Assembly: GCF_014839805.1 (NCBI RefSeq)
Contig: NC_051117.1
Location: forward strand, 6,448,001-6,512,000
DNA length: 64,000 bases
DNA from: Manduca sexta
Taxonomy: Eukaryota > Arthropoda > Insecta > Lepidoptera > Sphingidae
Direction of reading: 5' to 3'
Program-made: the position numbers and the translations under genes
The notes under the pieces: generated by a model
What the model saw: only the letters and a program-made list of their open reading frames with translations
What the model was told of the DNA's origin: nothing
Database searches by the model: none
Shown here: positions 47,501-59,500 of the stretch, one piece after another
How the letters are laid out: each line of letters opens with the position of its first letter
How positions within the stretch are numbered: position 1 is the first letter of the stretch

Positions 47501-50500
47501 CCACTCTTCTCAACCATTTGTCAGTTTGTCAAAGTAAGAGATGAAAACTACGCTATTTATAATTTTCGAATGTAACATGCTCATCCCGTTGTCTATAAAA
47601 ATGGGAGTTGTAATTCTAAACCTCTTGATTCGTTACTACCAACGATTATTATTAAATATAAACAAATCTATAATATTAAGGTATCGATCGAACTAGCAGT
47701 ACACTAGTAAAACGTTTCAATATAATCAAAATTCTAACAACTACCGATCTCATGGAAGATTCTATTCGTACCTATTTACCTATGAATCGATGTCGTAATG
47801 ATTTTGAACTAGCTCCATTACTATTGTAAATCTACGTTGATAATGTGTTGTAATGGAATATTGGTTTACTTTATGTCTTAACTTTTAACTGATAAGCGAA
47901 ATTTGTTCTAAGCTGCCGTCAATTATCATAGCGCACTTACCTTTGTGGCGCAAAGCAATTACTTTGTCGTTAGCGAAAAGGCATACTCCATTGCAACACT
48001 TTACATTATTCTGATTATTACCAGAACCAAAAATCCATAAAACATCGTTAGCTATTTCTCATCTCGGATCATCAACCATTCTTGCTACATATTTATTGAC
48101 ATAAAATTTTCAAAATTGGTTCTGGTAACAATCAGATGTTTTAAAAATATCAAGCGTACTATATTAATTGTACCTGATATAGAGCACAGGAGACGAAGAG
48201 TTGGCGCTGAAGATGTGCTGTATTGATTAGTCATACCCTGGGTATGAGGTCTAGGCGCTGGCATACTCAGTGTGATAGCTTTGTGGAATTTCCTTCTTCG
48301 AGGCTCAACGGTCACCACGGGAGATACTGCTACTCCTCGACCGAGGAGTTTAGCAGTCAGCTCTGAGTCTATTATCTGGGCCTGCAAAGTATTGTCCTGG
48401 ATACCTTCTGCCCTTTCACATTAGTACTTCAATTTCCAAAAGACCAAACATTGCTTCAAACATGCGTTCGTGAATAAAATTGTGCGGTGTTATATATTTA
48501 TACTTACTTCATCAGTTTTCAAGATTTCTTTGTTCTTCATTTTCAAGCAAATAAGGAAAGTGGTGATAGCGGTTCGGTGCATAATTAAGCAAATATGAAA
48601 CATTATGAAATCACAGTAAAAGCGTCAAAGGAAACACACTTTAATCGTCATACAGACGTTCGTCTATTTCTCACACATGCGCTTAAAATATGCAACACAC
48701 GTCAACAACAAAAGCTATAAACATTATAAATAATGCAAATCATAATATATAAGTCATGCAGTAACGTTTGGTCTTTAGGAAACAAAGTACACAATGCATT
48801 AGACACTGGTCTGACGAAGCAAGAACAATACCCAATAAATTTAGCAAACACCTTAAACATACTTATATCTACATCATTATACGTCACTCCATATAATTAA
48901 ATATATAATTCACACACTGTCTCGGATTTAAAATATTTTTCATGCTTTTTCTCGCCTAAAGACCAACTAAACTAATAACTAATGCGTCAGAAAACGCAGT
49001 GTGAGATAGATTCTAATGAGTGATTTCATATGATTCAATTTTGCTTAAACTGAAAACAATTTTTTTTTGCGAATTTAATCTTTATTGACAATTCTACATT
49101 TGATTAAGTGAATTCTAAATTTATTGGGTACACCAGACGGAGTAACGGCATTTATAATTATACGAAGTGATAAAATAATTCCTTAAATATATCACAATTG
49201 AAGCGAACAATATGATTGTAAATGATTAGATATGTCATAAATAATACATCATCAAGTGATGATAAAATAGGAAATATAATATTCCTATTGGATAGATTTC
49301 GCAACTCATCAATTTGACTGGTTTTTGAAATTCTATTATGAAAAGTATTTGGGTGTTTTAAATTTATAATTAAAACTTGATTCTGTATTATCTCAGACTA
49401 TAAAATTCTTGTTTTTCCCTACGTGACCATATTCAATGCTTTTTACAAAGTTCCACGTAGTACTTTAAATTAAATTTTTATTGCTTTTATCTCTTTTTAT
49501 TATATGGGATTACTAATTTCCGGTTTCCGGTTTTGAGTTGGTAGAGTCGGATTTACGACTTGCCACTTTCAATAACCCTTCGAAATATTTTTTAAAGTGC
49601 CCACTCTCGGTTATTTGGATATAAACATAAAAATATTATTTTATTGGGAAAACCCTGCTACTAACTACAATTGTGACGTCATTCGGCTGTTTTAGAAACA
49701 AGAAAATAAGATATTCGATCTATAAGCAACAGTCCATCAATGTTTGCGAAATCTTTCCAAAATCCTTAACTAACACATAATATTCAATATCCAAGATTAT
49801 ATAAAATACTGTTGAATACAAATAGTATACCTAAATTCCTATGGCAAACGGGTAAACCAGAAAAAAACTCCGTAAAAAAATAATACGTCTATAAAAAAAA
49901 TATTTGGCATTGTTATTTGTACTTTTGGTTGAATGGATGACTTTATTACTAAAATATTTTTCGTATAAGTTGGCAGGTTCAGGATCATCATTATATTCAT
50001 GGCCTTTATCGACAATTATGATAGACTTAAAATTCTTTTGCATATTATTGGAGATAGAATTTGTCTAATATGTATTCTTTATATGACTTCTTTGTCCTTA
50101 TATTGCCTTCACTTTCGAACCAAAATCCTAAAAAAGTCTGAAAACATTCTCCTTATATATTGAGTTATCTAGTAATCAAATTCAGGGCCCATTTATTATT
50201 CTCTTCCTATTCTGATTAGGAAAATGAAAACCTCGCCATGTCGTGGCAGCTTGTACTGACAAAATTAACTTTAAAACAAAAAAGCAAGAATGGCAAAGCA
50301 AGTCTATTTTCCTGATCAGGCTACTACTACTTCCACCTCAAGTAAATCAATTTCGCCGAGCTGGTCTTATTTGGCATCCTGGGGATTTTTTTTGACCAAC
50401 TGCATCCGTTACGTGGAGTGGAGTCCAATAGAATGTCGACTGACAAGTGATGATTAACCCTCGGTAGTAGACACAATTATGCCGGCCTGTTGGAACTGGA

Positions 50501-53500
50501 TATACACAGCCTGATACCGGAACGTGACACATTTACATTTTTAACATCTTCTTTACGATGGTCGTTATCCGGGCGGATATAAAATATATCATACCACCAG
50601 CATAACCCTTGTCGATGAAATCAATCACTGTCATGCGTCAAACAATCAGAATAAATGACCGGCCATATTCCAGTTTGCTGTATCACTGTAATTTTTAGGT
50701 GTAACGTAGCATATTTCACTTATGCCTCCTTACAATTGATCCTGTGTTCTGCCAACTTATACCTGACTAGTTTTATCACGGACACAATCACTTTTGGCTT
50801 ACGAAATAAACAAATCACTACAGTGAACACATTGCTAGAACTTATCTAGAAGATAGTGAAGATCATTACCGATGTTGCCTCTAACGCCATTTTCAATGAA
50901 CGAACTCAATTTTTTGATCTATCTCAAAAATGGACCAATCAGAACATAGTTCTTTTTGACATGCGTACAAATGAGTTACTTTGATTGGTTCATTTTCGGA
51001 TTCAAATTAAAGATTGAGATTGGGATCGTTTATTGAAAACTGCTGTTAGTGAATCATGACTATGAAAATTGCTAATGTCAATTGTTTTGTTACTTTATTA
51101 AGTGAAGTAAGTTTAGATGTACTAATCTTATTATGTTTGTTTCCTCGTATTCCTTGGTTATCTTATTACTTAATTCTAAGAATTTTGTATGATTACGTGT
51201 TCTTTTCGAATAATTAAATAATTTCAACAAAGCATTACAATTTTCACAGCACAACCTATTTTAACATGATCTTCACCAATTAATTTTAAATTTTTCACTA
51301 ATTATATCATGGTAACTTTTCCAATATCTAGCGTCTACAATTTCGTATTTATTCATAAGCATTAATTACTGCCCGACCTTGTCGGATATAAATTCATACT
51401 ACATCTAATAATACTACCAAATTAAAGAGAACCGTTTCTTCTTCGAAACATTGTTGACGGTGATCTTTTTTAAGTTTATGTCTTTCACTCCTTTGCGGGG
51501 TTTGAATAGGTTTACCTGGAGGCCGACTTTGATCTTCTTTGTGAGAGCGCCTTGAGGGAAGACCGCTTGTACTTGTGGCACAACCGAACTGGATACCATT
51601 CCACCTAGATATCATATTGTTTTAGCAAGTTGGACTTACCTCTTTTTTATTTGAAATATTAAGGTAAGGTGAATTGTTGATGTACAAACATGAGTCTTAT
51701 GCAGTGTTAAAGTTCATTGATAGATACAAAAGATTACTAATTCATTGATACCACTGGAAATTTTGAAACTCAATTTTTTTCTGAAATTTTATTCCTGTCT
51801 TCTTCTCTTGTTGACTCCTAAATAGCAATTTTAACAAGGATCGAAAAATAAAAAAGACTGCAATTCATTGATAGCACTGGAAATTTTGTTTTTTTTTTGT
51901 CTGAAATTTTATTCTTATCTTCTCTTGCTGACTAAACAATGATTTTAACTATATTTAATTGGGTATCTATTTTAATCTTCATATTATATTGGAAGTAATA
52001 ATAATAAATAATAATATCAGCCCTGTATTATATACTGTCCCACTGTTGGGCATGGGCCTCCTGTATATTGGAAGTATACATTCTAATTATTAAATAACCT
52101 CCTCCTTTTTTTGAAATCGGTTAAAAATAGGTGTCACTAAGTGTTACCTTCAGGTCCAATAGCATGCACCTCTTGTCTGATGCGGGAGATGACCGCGAAG
52201 TACTGCGGGAAGTCGTGCGTCAGGATCCTGGTGACGCGCGGAGCGTCCCAGCCTTTCTCTTCCTCATTGGTTTCTGTTGAAAATAAACCTGCGCTCATAT
52301 ACCGAGGCTATTTCAGTATAACTACTGGACATAATAAGACTTAATATCTCATGTCTCATGATAGCGAGCGCAATGGAATACCAAAAAATACTTTGTAATT
52401 TAAGGTGTTGGATGTTTCTGCTGTTTATGGGCAGTCTTATTGCTTACTATCAGGCGATCGGTAAGTTCGTCACGTCATTCAAAGCAAAATAAAATGTATT
52501 TTTTGTGATTGATGTCATGAAAACTTATGATTTTGTTACAGGAACAAAGCACTTGGTAAGAAATAAAAGCCTGTTTAGAACATTTACCACAATACAATTA
52601 GAATCGCTCTAGGAAAGCAATTCTTACTGTAAAATAAGATAGTTCAGCTTATTCTTATCCTCACAAACCGACGGACCATCAACAGTATTTATATGTCTGT
52701 TCCTCTACAGCGGTGAAAAAGTTGACGCCACTGTAGATGAACAAATGTTTGCGTTCCTCTATGGAAGGGGAAGATTCCCAGTCAGGCAGATGTTGCGCCT
52801 GACCGGCCGCGGCCCCTCCGACAGTTCCTATTCAGAGGTGGTATAATATGCAACGCGTCGCTCAAATTGTGCAAGTGTAATCCAGGATCGTCTGTCGCCA
52901 TCTTGCGTGATTGCTATGCGATAAATCACTATAGTTGTGTCAATACCACATAGGTCTTCTCGAAGTTCCGCTGATGTTGACGAGATGGCGGTATGTATAC
53001 TAATTTTACCGCTACATTCACTACTACTCCATGCTGCTCAAGGATTTCCAATCTAACCTTTCCATCATCAACATCATCAGGTACAATAATGATCTGACCT
53101 TCAATCTCGAGCGTCTCATGCAGGATGTCCTGCACGACGTCGTCGGTGGCGTCGGCGTTGTGTTCGCGCCAGCTCGAGCCGTTGTCGGAGCGCAGGATCA
53201 CGATCTCGCGCTCCTTGCCGCGCAGCGACGCGTAGTGAGGGACTTCCAGTATCACTGGCCTGGAGAATGAAGGGGAGATTCAAATACATAAGATTTAGAA
53301 GTGAAAATAAAAATGAAAACTGTCTTTAACTATAACGCAATAAAGACTAATTGATATTTGTTTAAATCAGTGTAAAGAGTCAGAAGTGAAAAAAAATGAA
53401 AATACATAGTCTTTAACTATAACACAATAAAGACTAATCGATATTTTTTTTAAATCAGTGTAAAAAATTGGAATTGAGAAAAAAAGACCTAACCTTTACT

Positions 53501-56500
53501 TACAACCCAATGAAGACTAATCGATACTTGTTTAAATCGGTGTAAAGAATCAGAATTGAAAAAAAAAAGAAAAATATAATATATTCTTTAATTATAACAC
53601 AATTGAGATGAATTGATATTTGTTTAAATTGGTGGACTTGAAGCGACGCAAGAGTAGAATATAGAATGGATACATACGTACATGCACACGTAGCGTGTTA
53701 AAATCATTACCCTACCTGTCTTCACTGAAGTCGGCTAAAAATATATTTAGTTTTCAAAACATAGTCGTATTACGAGTTACGGTCAACTCAGATATGGACA
53801 CTAAGTTTACCTCATGAGATAGAATTATGTCTACCATGATCATAGACAAAGTCTTTACCGTTTACCTTTGAGGGTGAGGAATGAGAGTTAAGAAGGAGAT
53901 TTTATAGGCTTCCATAAAGTAATAACAGCTTTTAAATATACGAATAATAATATAAACAAGCTTTTGCTTACGTCTCAGCTTACGTGAAAAAGTTTTTTTA
54001 GTATAAAAGTCCCGCTATATATTTTCTTGCTAGAAAATAAGCTATGCACCATTCCAGACTATAATCTATCTCTGTGCTATATTTCATCGAGAACCGTTCA
54101 GCCGATCTAGCGTGATTGAGTAACGAACATCCAAACTTTTCCATTATTTATAAGATTATTGTATTTATTATAGATTTGTAGTAGATTATTGTAAATTTAC
54201 CTTTCAAGTGATCTAGCATGATGGAGTAACAAACATCAAAACTTTCCCATTATGTGTTAGATTATTGTATTTATTATACATTATTGTAGATTTAACCCGA
54301 GAAAAATTTAGGAAAAAATGGTTGAAATCAATGGTGTTGACAATGATAGCTTACCCCAAGAACTTGGCAGCGACAGGTCCCATCTCCAAGACCCTGGCGG
54401 CGAGGGCCTCGCCCTCCATCAGCGGCGGCATGTGGTTGATGCGGGATGGTTTTAAATATCTGTTGGAAATAGTTGAAGTTAACAAAATGAAACTGTTGAT
54501 GTCAAGAAAAAAATATATATAAATTCAATGAATTTTTATGTAAGGCTTTGTAAGTACATTTAGAGACAAAAGTATCTGAAAAAATTAAACATTAAGTAAA
54601 TTCAATTGAAATACTTTTCTTGTATCTAAAATAAAATAAACCATTTGAAGTTTATTTTAGTAAAGAATAAACTATTGCTTATACGATCACAATGGATTAA
54701 AGGCGATTTGAAATTTTAAATTTGTTCTGCTACTTTTGTGGCTGACTGTACATGCTCCGAAAGTCAATAAACAAGCGGAAGCCAAAATTTTATAAGGCAT
54801 CAGATGCATATTATATAAGAAGGGTAAGGTATATAAAGCACGTGAAGTAAATAATACCAACTGAATAAAACAAAGAATACATCTTGTTATTATGATTGTG
54901 AATATGAATATACAGCATAATTAGATGTAGTTTGTGTCGAACCTGCAAGTGATCCTGGTAGGCTGCTGCGCGGAGAGTGGGGGGACGATGACCCTCACCC
55001 CACCACCGCGGCATCCTCTCATGGCTCCCCTCCACGGGCGTCCACGAGGAACGACACCAAGAAGCTGTTACGCAACAAATATAATTAGATTTGATACAAA
55101 TATCACTACATAGTATAAAACAGAGTCGCTTTCACTGTCCCTATGTGTGCTTAAATCTTTAAAACTACGCAACGGATTTTGATGCGGTTTTTTTTAATAG
55201 TTAGAGTGATTCAAGAGGAAGGTTTATATGTATAATAACATCCATTGAATAGTGGAGAAATATTGCACCCGTGCGAAGCCGGGGCGGGTCGCTAGTAATA
55301 AATAATATAATAATATGAGCCCTGTATTATATACTGTCCCACTGCTGGGCATGGGCCTCCTCTACTATTGAGAGGGATTAGATCTAGTCCACCACGCTGG
55401 CTTAGTGCGGGTTGGTAGAGTTCACACACCCTCTAAATTCCTATAACAAACTTCTCGGGTATGCAGGTTTCCTCGCGATGATTTCCTTCCCCGTTAAAGT
55501 AAGCGATGATTCACAAAAAAATATTTTAGAAAAGTCAGAGTTGTGTGCCCGTGGTTTTGAACCTGCGGGCACTCGTCTTTGTAGTCCAACCCACAACCAA
55601 CTGGGCTGTCGCCGCTTCTTTCGTGCAAGTATTAATATATTTTTTTTCTCAAAGATTGATTTGGATTGATTTTGAAATATGATGAAGTGTACTCACTTTT
55701 TCCACTGTAGCTTCTTCCTAGAATCCCATGAGAGATTGCGTGAACAAGAAGATTTACATTTTTACTTGGAATTATTCTGAAATGAATTATTCGCTGTCAT
55801 AAAGTAAAATATATGCTGCTTTAACTCTAGTTCTTATATCATGCCTTATATTTTCAGGTCCAATGATATTATTATATAACATGCGTTGTCGCCTACTTTT
55901 TTATATGTGCACGGTAAAGAGATCCCACAGCACCTGATGGTAAGCGGAGTGGGGTCCAATAGAATGGCGACGGACGAGAGATGATTAACCATCGACGGTT
56001 GCCACAATTATGCCGGCCTGTTAAAATCGGATATACACAGGCTGATTTAACATCTTGTACGGTGGTCGCTATCCGGACGGATATAAAACATAGTTTACCA
56101 CCAACTCCTCTTCAGACAAATGTATCAAACCATCAATGACATCATTTGAAGATAATTCAAAACTGGTTGATAAAATTTTGATGAATTGTTACTTACTTGG
56201 GTTGTGTGGGGTCCACGTTATAGCAGTATCCCTCGGGAGCGTGGGCGGTGCTGTACCGACTCACGCTCTTCACCACCACCTCCTGCTGCGGCTGGTACGG
56301 CATGCCGTTTACAGAACCTTGGGGAACATGATATGCCATAAAGCTTTGAATCGATCCTAATATCTTTTTGATCTACCACGAATAGATCAATTAGAGCAAA
56401 TATTTTGACATGATTACATAAGATGCACTAATTAGAAGAAAGTATTTTTGTAATTCAAATCAATCAATTTTATTGGCTTATTATTGAGATTGGATCGAAG

Positions 56501-59500
56501 ATTAGGATTGGGATCGTTTATTGAAAACAACCGTTATTTTGCATAACAAGATTTAGGAGGAGGAGGAGGATTTTTTATTAAGATTTATTTTATTTGTTGC
56601 GTTCCTCAATTCAAGAATGTCATTTGTTATTACTATTTATAAAACCAATTAGTTCATCGAAGGGCTTTTCTTTGGAATCAAATTCAAATTATTATGGTTT
56701 AGAAACTGATGTATTCTGAATCAAGACAATAATGTTTCTAACTTTACAATGGCCAAGTACTTTATCAAATTTCTCACCTTGTGAAATTTCCATGATATTC
56801 TTGTGGCTCATTGCAGATTCAGTTCTCTCGTCCTTGGTAACATCAATGGGCAGAGAGTCATCGCCCAATGATTTCATATCATCAGCAGTTAGGTACCGGT
56901 ATGGTTGATCGTTCAAGATGGGGTCTTCGCCTGGATCGGAAACAATATCAATTACAGTATTAGGATAGAAATTTGATCTCTTGATAGTCAGAATTATAGC
57001 GAGCATTTTTAGATGGTTACTGGTAAAATCTGGAATGATTTGGTGATGTATTGATCATGTTTATTGTTGCTGACTAGTCAAACAATATTGCTAAAACTTA
57101 AATATTTGTAACAATGTTTGCTATAAAAACACCGAGCGTTTGCCACGTTTGATTTGTAGTTGTTTTTATTTTAGTCAATCTCGCTTTAGTTCCTAACAAT
57201 ATAAATAGATTCCCTAGTTAAATCTACTTTGAAATTTTCAAATTCAGGATAGAAGAATTTAAATAAAATATTACTGTTGATAATCCACTCCATCACTCAT
57301 CATCTCAAAGTAACCATTTCCATCCCAGGTTTCAAGAGTCAAAACACTATACACTTCAAAACTCCTAATCTTAAAACTGCCCGTAATATTAAAATCTGAA
57401 GGTCTGACAATATCTTGCAGTGACAGTATTTATTTATTTGTTACTAGCTTTTGCCCGCGGCTCCGCCCGCGTTATAAAGTTTTTCGGGCTAAAGTTTTCC
57501 GTAATAAAAGTCACGCTATATATTTTCCCGGGAGCCTATGTTCTTCCCAGGGTCTCAAACTGTCTCCATACCAAATTTTATCCTAATACGTTGGGTAGTT
57601 TTTGAGTTTAACACGTTCGGGTAGACCGATGCAGCTGGGGACTTTGTTTTATGATATATTTTTGTAGAACTTTTTAAGAGGAACAATCCCGTCATACATT
57701 ATTGTTGCATAACTTTAACCGTTTACGCAGCGCACGCAACAGAAGCTCTCAAAACTAATAAATTGTCCCCGTTTTTGCATCATGTTTCATTACTGCTCCG
57801 CTCCTATTGGTCATAGCGTGACGATATATAACCTATAGCACTCCAGGAACAAAGGGCTATCCAACACAAAAATATTTTTTCAGTTCGAACCGGTAGTTCC
57901 TGAGATTAGCCATTACTGCTCTGCTCCTATTGGGTATAGCGTGATGATATATAGCCTATAGCACTCCACGAACAAAAGGCTATCCAACGCAAAAAGAATT
58001 TTTCAGTTTGGACTGGTAGTTCCTGAGATTAGCCATTACTGCTCCGCTCCTATTGGGTATAGCGTGATGATATATAGCCTATAGCACTCCACGAACAAAG
58101 GACTATCCAACGCAAAAATATTTTTTTAGTTCGGACCGGTAGTTCCTGAGATTAGGCATTACTGCTCCGCTCCTATTGGGTATAGCGTGATGATATATAG
58201 CCTATAGCACTCTACGAACAAAGGGCTATCCAACGCAAAAATAATTTTTCAGTTCGGACCGTTAGTTCCTGAGATTAGGCATTACTGCTCCGCTCCTATT
58301 GGGTATAGCGTGATGATATATAGCCTATAGCACTCTACGAACAATAGGGCTATCCAACGCAAAAAGAATTTTTCAGTTTGGACCGGTAGTTCCTGAGATT
58401 AGCGCGTTCAAACAAACAAACAAACTCTTCAGCTTTATATAATAGTATAGATTAACAACTGAAGTTAGCTAAAATTGAGTTTCTCGAAGCCGACCACTAT
58501 TTATGTACTATGCATTTTGAGACTATGCAATTTTGTCGCGTTCGCGATTCACTTTCACTTTTGTTGAGTTTCAGAACGCGATATTAGATCCTCCAACGCG
58601 CACGCGAATTTGAACTTTATGCAGCGGTAATAAATTACAAATTGACTCTCCATTTTATTTAGAAAACGTTTGTATGGGAAATAGAAAAATGCTGTTTTGA
58701 GGATTTTCCCGGCAATTATTCGAATTTTTCTCACCTTTTAAACCTTCCCTAGACCTCCACGAATAATTCAAGACCAAGATAAGATAAATCCGTTCAGCCG
58801 TTCTCGAGTTTTAGCGAGACTAACGAACAGCAATTCATTTTTATATATATAGACTAGCTTCCGCCCGCAGCTTCGCCCGCGTCGATTTCGGGTTTCAAAA
58901 ATGGAGAAGGTGCTCAATTTGTCGGGATGTTTTTTTAATTTATGGGGGTATGCAGGTGGTCCGATTGTCCGGTCAGGGTCTGATGATGGGATCCTGGTGA
59001 AATCGAAGGAACTTTTAACCATTAAGGTTGCACACGAAATGACGGAAGCTTAAAAAATGGAGTAACTTCCCCCCTTTTTTCCAACATTTTCCATCACTGC
59101 TATGCTCCTATTAATTGTAGCGTGATGAAAAGTATACTATAACCAGCTCAGGAGTATGAAAAATAATTGTACCAAGTTAAGTTAAAATCCGTCGAGTAGT
59201 TTTTGTTTCTATAACGGTTATACAGACAGACAGACAGACAGACAGACAAAAATTTTACTAATTGCATTTTTGGCATCAGTATCGATCCCTAATCACCCCC
59301 TGATAGTTATTTTGGAAATATATTTCATGTACAGAACTGACCTCTCTACAGATTTATTATAAGTATAGATATGCAAAAGTAGCTTAAAAATTGTCCATAA
59401 CGAAAACATGCATTTTAAAGTAAAACAAAAGAAATAATATCGTGAAGCCAACCAAATAACTAATGATATATTAAATTTTGTGACTGTTCAATTTAGTCGG

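Larger units (their letters stand above)
48382..51515 (-). other. Ankyrin intron (3.1 kb) with SINE and MITE copies
   Basis: Holds a family B SINE-like copy (about 50385-50600) and a foldback MITE (50885-51045). The rest is AT-rich without coding signal. Confidence 0.5.

Noticed and set aside
46970..47537. Overlapping small frames and a GC-richer CA-rich stretch suggesting a promoter or first exon
   Set aside because: No TATA/Inr, exon or conserved peptide could be supported; simple-sequence composition explains the open frames.
54811..55035. Minus-strand frame reading [18 protein letters not shown]
   Set aside because: Third frame of the ZU5 exon. It gives no conserved sequence; the conserved frames are those reading FLVDARGG and AMRGC.
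57788..58402. CRISPR-like array of regular repeats
   Set aside because: Units are contiguous 123-bp repeats without spacers in an insect nuclear intron; it is a tandem expansion.
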